Source of the DNA: Francisella salimarina
Lineage (GTDB): Bacteria; Pseudomonadota; Gammaproteobacteria; Francisellales; Francisellaceae
Direction: 5' to 3'
Assembly: GCF_007923265.1 (NCBI RefSeq)
Contig: NZ_VOJA01000003.1
Coordinates: 248,001 to 312,000, forward strand
DNA: 64,000 nucleotides
The notes beneath the pieces are model-generated. The model was given only the letters and a program-made list of their open reading frames with translations, made no database searches and had not been told where the DNA came from. Both the position numbers and the translations under genes were made by a program. This document shows positions 1 to 9,909 of this stretch, in pieces (within the stretch, counting starts at the first letter, position 1; each line of letters opens with the position of its first letter).

Positions 1-1061
1 CTGCTGATTATTTAAGTGGTCGCAAGAAAATAGAAGTGCCAGATAAAAGGCTGAAAGCTTATAAGAATCGTTTTATTGAAATAAACGGAGCAACTGGCAA
101 TAATTTACAAGGTGATAACTTAAAAGTTCCTGTTGGTGTTTTGACTTGTGTAACCGGTGTATCAGGGTCTGGTAAATCAACTTTGATTAATAGAACATTA
201 TATCCTCTAGCATCAAGATTATTAAATAGAAGTACACTTGTACCTATGGAATATAAATCACACAAAGGATTTAATCATTTTGATAAGGTTATTGATATTG
301 ATCAGTCGCCAATAGGACGTACTCCTCGTTCAAATCCAGCTACATATACAGGTGTCTTTACACCGATAAGAGAGCTGTTTGCAGCTACAGCGGAGTCTAG
401 GTCTAGAGGGTATAGTCCAGGAAGATTTAGCTTCAATGTTCGCGGAGGTAGATGTGAGGCTTGTCAAGGTGATGGTGTTATAAAAGTTGAGATGCATTTC
501 TTAGCTGATGTATATGTGGCTTGTGATGTTTGTGAAGGAAAGCGTTATAATCGTGAAACTCTAGCTGTACAGTACAAGGGGAAAAACATATACGAAGTAT
601 TAGAGATGACTGTGGAGGATGCTCTAGGGTTTTATGATGCTGTTCCGAGTATCAGGACTAAATTAGAAGCTTTAATGAGTGTCGGATTGTCTTATATTAA
701 GTTAGGCCAAAGCGCGACTACCTTATCTGGTGGAGAGGCTCAAAGAGTTAAACTAGCTAAAGAGCTTTCAAAACGCTCAACAGGCAAAACTTTATATATT
801 TTAGATGAACCTACTACAGGACTACACTTTTATGATATTCATCAGCTTTTAAAAGTAATTATGGATCTGCGTGATAGAGGTAATACGGTAGTAATTATTG
901 AGCATAATCTTGATGTTATTAAGATGGCTGATTGGATAGTGGATTTGGGTCCTGAAGGTGGAAGTAAAGGCGGACAGATAATTTTTGAGGGAATACCAGA
1001 AGACATTGTCAAATGTAAAAAATCTTATACAGGTAAATACTTAAAAAAATTATTGTATTAA
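1..1061 (+). CDS. uvrA: UvrA, excinuclease ABC subunit A, C-terminal part (cut by window start)
   Basis: DNA-damage recognition ATPase of nucleotide excision repair, working with UvrB in the cytoplasm. The reading frame is open from base 3, so the gene starts upstream of the window and only about the last 352 residues are seen. They hold the second ABC ATPase: Walker [10 protein letters not shown], a CxxC...CxxC zinc finger (CEAC and CDVC, about 30 residues apart), the ABC signature [12 protein letters not shown] and Walker [13 protein letters not shown]. The GTG at 36 is only an internal valine codon. The match to the UvrA C-terminal half is unambiguous. Confidence 0.97.
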   Translation, partial: ADYLSGRKKIEVPDKRLKAYKNRFIEINGATGNNLQGDNLKVPVGVLTCVTGVSGSGKSTLINRTLYPLASRLLNRSTLVPMEYKSHKGFNHFDKVIDIDQSPIGRTPRSNPATYTGVFTPIRELFAATAESRSRGYSPGRFSFNVRGGRCEACQGDGVIKVEMHFLADVYVACDVCEGKRYNRETLAVQYKGKNIYEVLEMTVEDALGFYDAVPSIRTKLEALMSVGLSYIKLGQSATTLSGGEAQRVKLAKELSKRSTGKTLYILDEPTTGLHFYDIHQLLKVIMDLRDRGNTVVIIEHNLDVIKMADWIVDLGPEGGSKGGQIIFEGIPEDIVKCKKSYTGKYLKKLLY

Positions 1062-1171
1062 TAATATGTTAATTTGGCAAAATGACTAGCTAATAATTGA
1101 ATTTTTTACTATAGTATTAGTTGGATTTTAGTATTAAAACTTCATAGGGAAGAAAAAGGTAAAATAAATAT

Positions 1172-3121
1172 ATGGCACAAAATAATGATAATAAAAATAA
1201 TATGCTCAAAAATATTATTTTTTGGATTTTAATCATTGGTGGGATGCTACTGCTTTTCAATGGTATCAATGATACGAATAGTTCATCTAAAAGTATTAAT
1301 TATTCATCGTTCGTTAGTAAGTTAAAAGATAATAAAATTAGTTTAGTAGATGTCGATGGTAGAACTATTACTGGTAAAACAGAAGATGGTGAAAGCTTTG
1401 TAACTTATGCTCCACTACTTGATGGAGGCTTGGTTAATAAGCTAGAAGATAGCAAAGCTGTTATTAAAGCAAAAGCACCTGAGAAGCCAAATATATTTTT
1501 GGCATTCTTGTTAAATTGGTTACCTATGTTACTAATCTTTGGTTTCTTTATCTATATGATGATGAAAGCAGGCGGTGGTAGTAAGGGAGGGCCTTTCTCT
1601 GTAGGTAAGAGTAAAGCTAAGCTTTTAGGTGAAGATGAAATCAAAGTAACTTTGGAAGATGTAGCAGGTGTCGATGAGGCTAAAGAAGAAGTAGCTGAGA
1701 TCGTTGATTTCTTACGCGAGCCAAAAAAATATGAAAAAATTGGTGGTAAAATTCCAAAAGGTGTCTTAATGGTAGGACCTCCAGGAACGGGTAAGACACT
1801 TCTAGCAAGAGCTATAGCTGGTGAGGCTAAAGTACCATTTTTCTCAATTTCAGGTTCTGACTTTGTAGAGATGTTTGTTGGTGTCGGTGCATCTCGTGTA
1901 CGCGACATGTTTGACCAAGCTAAGAAAAAAGCGCCTTGTCTGGTATTTATTGATGAGATAGATGCTGTAGGACGTCATCGTGGCTCGGGTATGGGTGGCG
2001 GTAATGATGAGCGTGAACAGACTCTAAACCAAATGCTTGTTGAAATGGATGGTTTTGCTGATAATGAAGGTGTTATAGTAATTGCTGCAACTAATAGGCC
2101 AGATGTTTTAGATAAGGCATTATTAAGACCTGGTAGATTTGATAGACAAGTAAATGTAGGTTTACCTACGGTTAAAGGCCGTGAAGCTATACTTAAGGTT
2201 CATATGAAAAAAGTAGCTTTAGGCGATGATGTTAGGGCTGACTGGATAGCTCGTGGGACTCCAGGTTTTTCTGGTGCTGAGCTTGCTAACCTTGTAAATG
2301 AAGCAGCTCTATTTGCTGCAAGAGAGTCTAAAGATAAAATTAGTATGGCAGACTTCGAAAAGGCTAAAGATAAAATCTTGATGGGCTCAGAAAGAAGAAG
2401 TATGGCTATGACTGAGAAAGAGAAGAAGCTTACTGCATATCATGAAGCTGGTCACGCTATTATTGGTAAACTGATGCCTGAACATGATCCTGTTTATAAG
2501 GTAAGTATTATACCTAGGGGTAGAGCTCTTGGTGTAACTATGTATATGCCAGAGGGTGATACTGTTAGCCAAAGTAGGCTTATTTTACATGGACGTTTAT
2601 GTAGTATCTTTGGTGGCAGAATCGCAGAAGAGCTTATATTTGGGTATGATCATGTTACTACAGGAGCATCTAATGATATTCAAGTTGCTACAGATATCGC
2701 TCGTAACTATGTAGCTCGTTGGGGTTTATCAGATGCTATGGGAACTATACTTTATGATGTTGAAGATGATGGTCCATTTGGAGGAAGTGGTGGTAAATCT
2801 GTCAAAATGTCAGATTCTACTATTCGTGAAGTAGATACAGAAGTACGTAAGTTGATTGATAAGAGCTATAACAAGGCTAAGAAATTATTAGAAGATAATG
2901 TTGATATCCTTCACGCTATGGCAGATGCTCTTATGAAATATGAAACTATAGATGCATTACAAGTTGACGACTTAATGGCACGACGTGATGTACGTGAGCC
3001 AGGTGAGTATGGAGATAGCTACAAGCCAAGTGTCGAGGTTGGTAAGGTTATAGCTCCTGCAGCTCCGGATGAGGATGTTCCAGATACATCTGATGAATCT
3101 AATCCTAAAGAGGATCTCTAA
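1172..3121 (+). CDS. ftsH: FtsH, membrane-bound ATP-dependent zinc metalloprotease
   Basis: Inner-membrane AAA+ protease that degrades unassembled membrane proteins and, in enterobacteria, sigma-32 and LpxC. The 649 residues match the usual length. A transmembrane segment near residues 14-30 and a second near 108-130 flank a small periplasmic domain. The AAA module has Walker A GPPGTGKT near residue 200, Walker [11 protein letters not shown] and the second region of homology with RPGRFDRQ. The protease site HEAGH lies near residue 423. The acidic, proline-rich tail is typical. It stands alone here, without the rlmE/rrmJ neighbour seen in enterobacteria. One of its classical substrates, RpoH, is encoded at 58.1 kb. 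Confidence 0.98.
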   Translation: MAQNNDNKNNMLKNIIFWILIIGGMLLLFNGINDTNSSSKSINYSSFVSKLKDNKISLVDVDGRTITGKTEDGESFVTYAPLLDGGLVNKLEDSKAVIKAKAPEKPNIFLAFLLNWLPMLLIFGFFIYMMMKAGGGSKGGPFSVGKSKAKLLGEDEIKVTLEDVAGVDEAKEEVAEIVDFLREPKKYEKIGGKIPKGVLMVGPPGTGKTLLARAIAGEAKVPFFSISGSDFVEMFVGVGASRVRDMFDQAKKKAPCLVFIDEIDAVGRHRGSGMGGGNDEREQTLNQMLVEMDGFADNEGVIVIAATNRPDVLDKALLRPGRFDRQVNVGLPTVKGREAILKVHMKKVALGDDVRADWIARGTPGFSGAELANLVNEAALFAARESKDKISMADFEKAKDKILMGSERRSMAMTEKEKKLTAYHEAGHAIIGKLMPEHDPVYKVSIIPRGRALGVTMYMPEGDTVSQSRLILHGRLCSIFGGRIAEELIFGYDHVTTGASNDIQVATDIARNYVARWGLSDAMGTILYDVEDDGPFGGSGGKSVKMSDSTIREVDTEVRKLIDKSYNKAKKLLEDNVDILHAMADALMKYETIDALQVDDLMARRDVREPGEYGDSYKPSVEVGKVIAPAAPDEDVPDTSDESNPKEDL

Positions 3122-3199
3122 ATATATATTAAATTAAAATCATTCTTAATTCTAAAAATATTCAAGTAAAAATCTAATATGTATTAATAGTAATTTCAA

Positions 3200-3261
3200 A
3201 GTTAATGTGTTAACTAAAGTTAATAATATTAAAAGCTATAAAACTAAGATTTTTGTATAAT
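3200..3261 (+). promoter_or_regulatory. Putative deoD promoter with upstream repeats
   Basis: A consensus -10 TATAAT lies at 3256-3261, 45 bases before the deoD start, with no good -35. Upstream is an inverted repeat AGTTAA-TGTG-TTAACT (3200-3215). The nonamer AAAGTTAAT occurs twice, at 3198-3206 and 3216-3224. This looks like an operator-type arrangement, but no regulator is recognised and the region is very AT-rich, so chance is possible. Confidence 0.35.
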
Positions 3262-3306
3262 TTATGCTAATATATTCTGAGTGAAATTAAGATAAAGGGA
3301 ACAGAT

Positions 3307-4029
3307 ATGTCATTACCTACTCCTCATATAGAAACATTAAGAAAAGAAGAATTTGCAAAAACAGTTATTATGCCTGGTGATCCATTAAGAGCAAAATATA
3401 TTGCAGATAACTATTTAGAAAATGTTACAAGAGTTAATGCTGTTAGAAATATGTTTGGTTATACTGGTACTTACAAAGGTAAAAAAGTAAGTGTCATGGG
3501 TTCTGGAATGGGTATGCCTAGTATGGGTATCTATGCTTATGAGCTTTTTAAGTATTATGATGTTGATAATATCATTAGGGTTGGCTCAGCGGGTTCTTAT
3601 AAAGAAGAATTCAAAGTCTATGATGTAGTACTTGTTGAAGAAAGTTACTGTGAATCTGATTTTGTTGAAATTGTAACTGGTGATAAGGATCGTGATGTTA
3701 AGTCTTCGGAAGAGCTTAATAAGGATCTTGAAGAGTCAGCTAAAAGACAAAAGATAGGGCTTAAAAAAGCAAAAGCACACTGTACAGACGTTTTTTATAG
3801 AAAAAATTCTGATGATTATAAAAAAATCATCAAAAAGTATGGCTGTGATTTAGTTGAGATGGAGACTGCTGCTTTATTTGCAACAGCAAATGAGTTGGGT
3901 AAAAATGCATCTGCGGTTGTAACTATATCTGACAGCTTTATAACAGGTGAATCTACTACTGCTCAACAGAGAGAGCAATCTTTCACTAACATGATGGAAG
4001 TTGCTTTAGGTACCATTACTGAAAAATAG
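3307..4029 (+). CDS. deoD: DeoD-type purine nucleoside phosphorylase
   Basis: Reversible phosphorolysis of purine (deoxy)ribonucleosides to free base and (deoxy)ribose-1-phosphate, in purine salvage. The 240 residues equal the hexameric DeoD family length. Visible family marks are the phosphate-binding stretch VIMPGDPLRAKYIADNYL near residue 20, VGSAGSY near residue 90, the ribose/base-binding VEMETAALFA near residue 181 and the catalytic Asp in TISDS near residue 204. AAGGGA 8-13 bases upstream is a usable ribosome binding site. It ends 8 bases before the convergent gene at 4038-4481, so no room is left for a separate terminator. Confidence 0.96.
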   Translation: MSLPTPHIETLRKEEFAKTVIMPGDPLRAKYIADNYLENVTRVNAVRNMFGYTGTYKGKKVSVMGSGMGMPSMGIYAYELFKYYDVDNIIRVGSAGSYKEEFKVYDVVLVEESYCESDFVEIVTGDKDRDVKSSEELNKDLEESAKRQKIGLKKAKAHCTDVFYRKNSDDYKKIIKKYGCDLVEMETAALFATANELGKNASAVVTISDSFITGESTTAQQREQSFTNMMEVALGTITEK

Positions 4030-4037
4030 CAGTATAT

Positions 4038-4481
4038 CTAATTTTCTGATTCACCAATCTCCTGTTTTATCTTTTCTAATGCTTTTTTAGCTACTTTGTT
4101 TATTAGCTTTTTATTGTTTATTTTTGCATAAAAGTTGGTGGGTTGTTCTATAATAAGTTCTATTTTCTCAACTCTTGAAAACATAGTTGTTTGGTTTAAT
4201 TTTGTAATAAACTGGCTATGCAGTTCTTTTATTTTTGATTTTAGTATTTCCTTATCACTTTTAACTATAATTTTAACTGGTGAATAAAAAACTAAACTAG
4301 TATCTTTTAAATAAGGTATATTTAGCTTCTTTAGTTCTTTATTAGCTACTTCTACAGTAGTCTTTAGATTGGATGCTCTAGCGATAAGTGTTTTATTGGC
4401 GTAGGTTGAGTCAGTGATTTTTTTTCTAGTCTTATGTGATTCTATATTAGCTATTTTTTCTGGGATAACTTTTATGCTCAT
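4038..4481 (-). CDS. Small basic protein, possible DciA-like (DUF721) replicative helicase loader
   Basis: A 147-residue, lysine-rich cytoplasmic protein with no signal peptide or membrane segment. I do not recognise it with certainty. Residues about 62-110 show the order of the DUF721/DciA core: a strand (VKIIVKSD), a long amphipathic helix with alternating leucines (EILKSKIKELHSQFITKLN) and a closing strand (VEKIELIIEQ). In several gammaproteobacteria a DUF721 gene sits beside secA, and here secA is one gene away. DciA proteins load the DnaB helicase where DnaC is absent. It lies 3 bases downstream of the lipoprotein gene, so the two are probably co-transcribed. The DciA reading is an inference from pattern and context. 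Confidence 0.4.
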   Translation of the reverse strand: MSIKVIPEKIANIESHKTRKKITDSTYANKTLIARASNLKTTVEVANKELKKLNIPYLKDTSLVFYSPVKIIVKSDKEILKSKIKELHSQFITKLNQTTMFSRVEKIELIIEQPTNFYAKINNKKLINKVAKKALEKIKQEIGESEN

Positions 4482-4484
4482 AAT

Positions 4485-5528
4485 TTAATATATATTTGTT
4501 GCATTACTTAGTTGAGAATAGAATATTTCAATTGCATTGTCTATGGCTGAGTCTCTTCCTTTATCGGAACAAGATTTAATGGTATATGGTTTAGAAGCTA
4601 GTTGACCGGTTAAGTTATCAGTTATTTGTAATTCAATTTCCGTGTTTATGCAGTATTGGCTTTTCACTAACTGGTTATCATAGTCTTTCAATTTTAGAGA
4701 TATACTAATATTTGCAGAGTTCCTATTATCTGTAGTTAGATAATTGTTTACTTGTATATATTTTTCTAAAGAGCTATAAAAAAAGCCACTATTCTGTTTA
4801 TCAATGTATATTTGTATGGTTCGCTTAATATTTAATAGTTCGTTGTTTATATCATTTAGAGCTTCCATATAGCTACTAATATTAATTGTTGGAGATAAAA
4901 TTACTAATGCCCTTAAACTTGATTTTATTACTTTGATGTTTTTATCTATTTGATGAGCTATGTTAAGCCTATAGATAGAGTTTTTATTATATGTAGTTGC
5001 TAATGATTGATTTGCTTGGTTGATATTGCTAATAATTAATTTACTTAAATCTTCTATGGTTTGAGATTTGTCTATTTGAATTTCTATATAGAATGCTTGA
5101 TTTGTTTGAGACTGATTTATTATTTTATAGTTTGGAATTGTAATATCTGCTGTAGAGGTTGTAACTTCTTTGATAAGTTTTTGAGATATTTTATTATTGT
5201 CAGCAATACTGCTGAAACTAGTTGTTGAAGATACAGTCACCTGTAGTCTTTGAATCATATCTGCTAAAGCGTTATGCGTGGCTTGATCTAAGGTTTTACC
5301 TGAGCCGAAACCATATAGAGTTTCATCAGTATTGGATTGACTAGTTAGAAACCACTCTGGAACTGGTTCAATATTTATATCTCTAACCATAGGTTGTTTA
5401 TTAATACTTTTATGTGTCTGAGGTGTGTTTTTGGTAATATCATATTTTTCTTGAGTATTTCTGGAATAACTACACGCGGATAAACTAAATATTATTAGCA
5501 CTAGTAGTTTTAGCTTAAAATATCTCAT
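4485..5528 (-). CDS. LPP20-family outer-membrane lipoprotein
   Basis: A 347-residue lipoprotein. The N-terminus has a basic start, a hydrophobic run and a lipobox LSAC with the acylated Cys at residue 19. Residues about 57-105 match the LPP20 domain: PEWF, then YGFGSGKTLDQATHNALADM and a strand ending in serine-rich residues. LPP20-type proteins occur in many Gram-negative bacteria, and their role is poorly defined. The rest is rich in Asn, Ser and Ile and predicted to alternate strands and helices. It is divergent from secA with a 130-base gap, and the small gene at 4038-4481 follows in the same direction. The lipoprotein call is firm and the family call moderately firm. Confidence 0.75.
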   Translation of the reverse strand: MRYFKLKLLVLIIFSLSACSYSRNTQEKYDITKNTPQTHKSINKQPMVRDINIEPVPEWFLTSQSNTDETLYGFGSGKTLDQATHNALADMIQRLQVTVSSTTSFSSIADNNKISQKLIKEVTTSTADITIPNYKIINQSQTNQAFYIEIQIDKSQTIEDLSKLIISNINQANQSLATTYNKNSIYRLNIAHQIDKNIKVIKSSLRALVILSPTINISSYMEALNDINNELLNIKRTIQIYIDKQNSGFFYSSLEKYIQVNNYLTTDNRNSANISISLKLKDYDNQLVKSQYCINTEIELQITDNLTGQLASKPYTIKSCSDKGRDSAIDNAIEIFYSQLSNATNIY

Positions 5529-5658
5529 TATTACACTATATGATTCAATTCGTACAATTAATGTATCTATCTTAATTTAAATTTCTTATAAACTCTATAT
5601 AATGTACATTTAGGTTATTATTTTTATTTAAAACTATAAGAGAATTGGTTAATTAATA

Positions 5659-8379
5659 ATGTTAAATTTAGTTCAGAAAATTATAGGCAGTCGCAACGAT
5701 AGGTTTATTAAGAAAGTTTCTAAAACGGTTCAGAAAATTACTAGTTTAGAGCCTAAGTTTGAGAAACTTAGTGATCAAGAGTTAAAAGCAAAAACTCAAG
5801 AGTATAAAGAAAGGGTCGCAAAAGGAGAGACTTTAGAGAGTCTTCTTCCAGAAGCATTTGCTACAGTTAGAGAAGCAGGTAAGCGAACCAAAAATATGCG
5901 TCATTATGATGTACAGTTAATCGGAGGAATAGTTCTTCATCAAGGTAAGGTTGCCGAGATGAGAACTGGTGAGGGTAAAACACTGGTTGCTACACTACCA
6001 GCATATCTGAATGCCTTGACTGGTAATGGGGTTCATGTGATTACAGTCAACGATTACCTTGCAAAGCGTGATGCTGAGTTGATGAGTGATATTTATGAAT
6101 TTTTAGGTTTATCAGTAGGTGTAATCGTAGCTGACTTAAATCCAGAACAACGTAAAGAAGCTTATGCATGTGATATTACATATGGGACAAACAACGAGTT
6201 TGGTTTTGACTATCTTAGAGACAATATGGCTTATGATAAAGAGCAGCAAGTCCAAAGAAGTCGCAACTATGTAATTATAGATGAGGTTGATTCAATTTTA
6301 ATTGATGAAGCTAGAACTCCACTTATTATATCTGGGGCATCTGATGATAGTTCTGAGATGTATAATATTTTTAATAGACTAGTGCCTTACTTAGAGAAGC
6401 AGGAAAAAGAAGAGTTAGAAGAAGATCAAGAACAGAAAGATTTTTATGTTGATGAGAAGTCTAAAAATGCTTATTTAACAGAAAAAGGCTATGCAAAAAT
6501 TGAAAGTATGCTTAAAAAAGAGGGCATCCTTGAAGAAGATGATAACTTGTATAGTCCTCATAATATTACAAAAATGCATTATTTAAATGCTTGTTTGAGA
6601 GCTAATTCATTATACCAACTGAATGTTGACTATATTGTACGTGATCAAGAGATTGTCATTATTGATGAAAGTACCGGTAGAGCAATGCCAGGTCGTAGAT
6701 GGTCAGATGGCCTACACCAAGCAATAGAAGCTAAAGAAGGCGTTAAAATCAATGCTGAAAACCAAACAATGGCATCCATTACATTCCAGAATTTCTTCAA
6801 GCTATATAATAAAATAGCTGGTATGACTGGTACAGCAGATACCGAAGCTTTTGAGCTTCACTCCATTTATGGATTAGAAGTGATAATTATTCCTACTAAT
6901 AAACCATTAATTAGGAAAGATCATCATGATGAAATCTATGGCAGTGTAAGAGAGAAGTTTGATGCTATAGTTACTGACATCAAAGAAAGGATATCCAAAG
7001 GTCAGCCAGTATTAGTTGGTACTGCTTCTATTGAAGCATCTGAGGTTTTATCAACCTTGTTGAAGAAAAAGAAAATTAGACACAATGTATTAAATGCGAA
7101 GCAACATGAGAGAGAAGCTAGCATAATTGCTATGGCAGGTTATCCAGGTAATGTAACTATTGCAACAAACATGGCCGGTCGTGGTACTGATATTATCTTA
7201 GGTGGTAATTTGGAAGTTGAAATTGCACAGCTTGAGGACCCTTCCGCAGAGGATGTTGAGAAAATTAGAGCAGAATGGATTAAGCGTAACGAGGTTGTCA
7301 AAAATGCTGGTGGATTATGTATTATTGGTTCAGAAAGACATGATTCACGCAGGATTGATAATCAGTTAAGAGGTCGTGCTGCTCGACAGGGTGATCCAGG
7401 TGAGAGTAAATTCTATCTATCAATGGATGATAATCTTTTGAGGATTTTTGCTTCTCAAAGTATGGCAGAAAGAGTTAAGAAAGGTCTTAAGGGTGGTGAA
7501 TCATTAGCTTTTGGTTTTATGTCAAAAGTTATATCAAAAGCTCAAGGTAAAGTCGAAAGTTATCATTTCGATATCCGTAAAAACTTACTAGAGTATGATA
7601 ATGTTGTAAACACTCAGCGTAAAGTTATTTATGAGCAGAGACAAGCTTTTTTAGATTCTGATGATGTTAGTGAAATTCTTGCTGATATTCGTATAGACGT
7701 GGCGGAACAGTTATTTCATGATTATGTGCCTGCTGGCTCTATGCATGAATTGTGGGATCTTGAGGGTCTAGAAAAAGCACTTAAGTCTGACTTTCTGATA
7801 GAGCTTGACTTACAAAAGTCTTATCAGGAAGATGATAGTTTAGGAGAAGAAGATCTTAAGAAGCTTGTAAGAGAGGCTATAGAGTTTGAGTTTGCTGAGA
7901 AAACTAAAGATTTAGAGGTTGGAGCAGTTAGGCAGTTTGAGAAGTTCTCATTATTGCAGTCATTAGATAGTCATTGGCGTGAGCATTTAAGCTCAATAGA
8001 TCATCTACGCAATAGTATAAATTTACGTGGTTATGCTCAAAAAGATCCAAAAAATGAGTATAAGAAAGAAGCTTTCGAGTTGTTTTCAACTATGCTAGAT
8101 AACTTTAAGTATGAGGTTATATCTTCACTTGCTAAGATAAGAATTGCTACAGAAGAAGAAACTCAAAGAGCTCAAGAAGAATGGAAAGAGTCTATGAGTG
8201 AAATCAAAGCTGAGCATGAAAGTGTTATTGATAATAACCAATCAGAAGATGATAAAGAGCAAGAAGAAGCACCAAAAGTTCAGCAGGTTAAGAGAGAGGG
8301 TCCAAAAATAAAAAGAAATGATCCATGTCCTTGCGGCTCAGGTAAGAAATATAAACAGTGTCATGGTAAAGTTGAATAA
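5659..8379 (+). CDS. secA: SecA, preprotein translocase ATPase
   Basis: Motor ATPase that drives proteins through SecYEG. The 906 residues fit the family. Motif order: Walker A region GEGKT near residue 103, DEAD-type Walker [17 protein letters not shown] near residue 206, the preprotein cross-linking domain, [13 protein letters not shown] of the second ATPase domain near residue 505, and [10 protein letters not shown]. The C-terminal tail carries the zinc-binding, SecB-contacting motif [14 protein letters not shown]. No secM-like upstream gene is seen, and the 130-base leader is short. SecD, SecF and YajC are encoded near 54-57 kb. Confidence 0.98.
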   Translation: MLNLVQKIIGSRNDRFIKKVSKTVQKITSLEPKFEKLSDQELKAKTQEYKERVAKGETLESLLPEAFATVREAGKRTKNMRHYDVQLIGGIVLHQGKVAEMRTGEGKTLVATLPAYLNALTGNGVHVITVNDYLAKRDAELMSDIYEFLGLSVGVIVADLNPEQRKEAYACDITYGTNNEFGFDYLRDNMAYDKEQQVQRSRNYVIIDEVDSILIDEARTPLIISGASDDSSEMYNIFNRLVPYLEKQEKEELEEDQEQKDFYVDEKSKNAYLTEKGYAKIESMLKKEGILEEDDNLYSPHNITKMHYLNACLRANSLYQLNVDYIVRDQEIVIIDESTGRAMPGRRWSDGLHQAIEAKEGVKINAENQTMASITFQNFFKLYNKIAGMTGTADTEAFELHSIYGLEVIIIPTNKPLIRKDHHDEIYGSVREKFDAIVTDIKERISKGQPVLVGTASIEASEVLSTLLKKKKIRHNVLNAKQHEREASIIAMAGYPGNVTIATNMAGRGTDIILGGNLEVEIAQLEDPSAEDVEKIRAEWIKRNEVVKNAGGLCIIGSERHDSRRIDNQLRGRAARQGDPGESKFYLSMDDNLLRIFASQSMAERVKKGLKGGESLAFGFMSKVISKAQGKVESYHFDIRKNLLEYDNVVNTQRKVIYEQRQAFLDSDDVSEILADIRIDVAEQLFHDYVPAGSMHELWDLEGLEKALKSDFLIELDLQKSYQEDDSLGEEDLKKLVREAIEFEFAEKTKDLEVGAVRQFEKFSLLQSLDSHWREHLSSIDHLRNSINLRGYAQKDPKNEYKKEAFELFSTMLDNFKYEVISSLAKIRIATEEETQRAQEEWKESMSEIKAEHESVIDNNQSEDDKEQEEAPKVQQVKREGPKIKRNDPCPCGSGKKYKQCHGKVE

Positions 8380-8395
8380 TTCTATATAAACTTAA

Positions 8396-8968
8396 ATGGC
8401 TTACAAAAATCGTTGCTTTGGTAATAAACCTAATCAAGAGCTTTATGCAAGCTATCATGATAATGAATGGGGCATACCAAAGTATAATGATAAGGAACTT
8501 TTTGAGCTTTTGATATTAGAAGGAGCTCAAGCAGGTCTTAACTGGGAAACTATTCTAAAAAAGCGTCAAGGTTATCGTGATGCTTTTTATAATTTTGATC
8601 CTATTAAAGCTGCAAGTATGTCAGATTCTGAACTTGAAGCTCTTCGAGACAATTCAAATATTATCCGTAATAAATTGAAAATCTATTCTGTTAGAAAAAA
8701 TGCTCAAGTATTTCTTCAAATTCAAAAAGAGTTTGGTAGCTTTAGTGATTATATATGGGCGTTTGTGAATAATAAACCTATTAAAAACCACTGGAAATCT
8801 CATCAAGAAGTTCCAACCTCAACGTCTATCAGTGAGAAAATCTCAAAAGATCTCAAAAAAAGAGGGATGAGTTTTGTTGGACCAACTATTATTTATGCTT
8901 ATATGCAAGCAACTGGCTTAGTTAATGATCATCTAGTTGATTGTTGGTGTTATACTAGAGAGATATAA
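8396..8968 (+). CDS. tag: DNA-3-methyladenine glycosylase I
   Basis: Removes 3-methyladenine (and some 3-methylguanine) from alkylated DNA, starting base excision repair. The 190 residues are the usual length. Visible Tag features are the N-terminal Cys-containing segment MAYKNRCFG, the conserved YHDNEWGIP near residue 20, the DNA-contacting ELLILEGAQAGLNWETIL helix, FVGPTIIYAYMQATGLVNDH near residue 160, and the late H and C residues (DHLVDCWC) that complete the zinc site. It starts 16 bases after secA, so it probably shares its transcript. Confidence 0.95.
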   Translation: MAYKNRCFGNKPNQELYASYHDNEWGIPKYNDKELFELLILEGAQAGLNWETILKKRQGYRDAFYNFDPIKAASMSDSELEALRDNSNIIRNKLKIYSVRKNAQVFLQIQKEFGSFSDYIWAFVNNKPIKNHWKSHQEVPTSTSISEKISKDLKKRGMSFVGPTIIYAYMQATGLVNDHLVDCWCYTREI

Positions 8969-9050
8969 GAATATATTTATAAAGTTAAAAGTTTATAACT
9001 ACCTTCCTAAAGCAGGAAGCATTTCATACATAGTCGTAATATAATCAGGC

Positions 9051-9078
9051 TTGTGATTTTTGGGTTTTTTGTTATAAT
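9051..9078 (+). promoter_or_regulatory. rplU-rpmA promoter
   Basis: The -35 TTGTGA at 9051-9056 and the consensus -10 TATAAT at 9073-9078 are separated by 16 bases. It lies 109 bases before the rplU start in the only long gap of this neighbourhood, as expected for a strong ribosomal-protein promoter. Confidence 0.65.
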
Positions 9079-9085
9079 ATGGTGT

Positions 9086-9101
9086 CTAGTTTTATAACTA
9101 G
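9086..9101 (+). promoter_or_regulatory. Stem-loop at the start of the rplU leader
   Basis: A perfect inverted repeat, CTAGTT-TTAT-AACTAG, lies just downstream of the rplU promoter -10, so it would form at or near the 5' end of the transcript. It may stabilise the mRNA or serve in autoregulation by a ribosomal protein. Only the 6-bp repeat itself is seen. Confidence 0.35.
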
Positions 9102-9186
9102 GTACTATGGAATAATAACAAAAAGTCAGAAGTCTATTGATTGTAGGCAGTTCTGAGGATTTAAAATCTAATAAATGGAGTAATAA

Positions 9187-9501
9187 ATGTACGCGATAAT
9201 TAAAAATGGCGGTAAGCAATACAAGGTTAAAGAAGGCGAAGTTGTTAAACTTGAGAAATTCGATCTTGGTATTGGCGAAAAAGTTGAGTTTGATACAGTT
9301 TTGATGGGTCAAACAGCAGAAGGCGAAGTTAAAATAGGCGCTCCTATTGTAGAAGGTGCTAAAGTTGTAGGCGAAGTTGTAGAGCAAGGTCGTAACAAAA
9401 AAGTTAAGATCATGAAGTTCCGTCGTCGTAAGCACAGCATGAAGCAACAAGGTCACCGTCAGTATTTTACAGCGGTAAAAGTTTCATCTATTAGTTTATA
9501 A
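9187..9501 (+). CDS. rplU: 50S ribosomal protein L21
   Basis: Large-subunit protein that binds 23S rRNA. The 104 residues match L21, with the hallmark N-terminus [17 protein letters not shown] and the basic C-terminal segment [20 protein letters not shown] followed by the [11 protein letters not shown] end. A purine-rich site (ATGGAG) precedes the ATG. It is followed after 30 bases by rpmA in the universal rplU-rpmA order. The obgE that often follows is replaced here by an exporter gene. Confidence 0.98.
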   Translation: MYAIIKNGGKQYKVKEGEVVKLEKFDLGIGEKVEFDTVLMGQTAEGEVKIGAPIVEGAKVVGEVVEQGRNKKVKIMKFRRRKHSMKQQGHRQYFTAVKVSSISL

Positions 9502-9531
9502 TTTTATTAAGAATATTTAAGGAGTATACAA

Positions 9532-9786
9532 ATGGCTCATAAGAAAGCTGGTGGTAGTACTAGAAACGGAAGAGATTCAAACCCTAAGTATTTAGGTGTT
9601 AAAAGATATGGTGGTGAGTTTGTTAAGGCAGGTACAATTATTCTGCGTCAAAGAGGTACTAAGACTCATCCTGGTGTAAATGTTGGTTGTGGTAAAGATC
9701 ACACTTTATTTGCTCTTAAAGATGGTACTGTTAAGTTCCATGTTGGCGGTGCTTTAAATCGTAAGTTCGTTTCAATCGACGAATAG
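9532..9786 (+). CDS. rpmA: 50S ribosomal protein L27
   Basis: Large-subunit protein reaching the peptidyl-transferase centre. The 84 residues match L27: [16 protein letters not shown] at the N-terminus (no Firmicutes-type cleavable extension), then [23 protein letters not shown] and the [14 protein letters not shown] core. AAGGAG 9 bases before the ATG is a strong ribosome binding site. A short CTAT-type tetranucleotide run follows the stop codon. Confidence 0.98.
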   Translation: MAHKKAGGSTRNGRDSNPKYLGVKRYGGEFVKAGTIILRQRGTKTHPGVNVGCGKDHTLFALKDGTVKFHVGGALNRKFVSIDE

Positions 9787-9909
9787 TCTATCTATATCTA
9801 TCTATCTTTTGAGAATATCATAATTTCATATTGATTATTTGCTGAAAAAGATATCATAATTAATTATTTTCTAGATATAATCTTTACTTTAAAACTTAAA
9901 GTTAGTTAT

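Noticed and set aside
1552-1908. 118-codon frame antisense to ftsH
   Set aside because: It is a mirror of the ftsH AAA domain in another frame, with a Pro/Ser-rich product and no recognisable family.
9003-9019. Hairpin CTTCCT-AAAGC-AGGAAG after tag as a terminator
   Set aside because: No T run follows the stem on the + strand, so it does not look like a rho-independent terminator.
9007-9456. 149-codon frame antisense to rplU
   Set aside because: Its product is a low-complexity Asn/Phe/Leu-rich translation of the opposite strand of rplU; there is no homology or ribosome binding site.
9787-9807. Short CTAT-type tetranucleotide run after rpmA
   Set aside because: Only about five imperfect units; too short and broken to call a variable tandem repeat with confidence.
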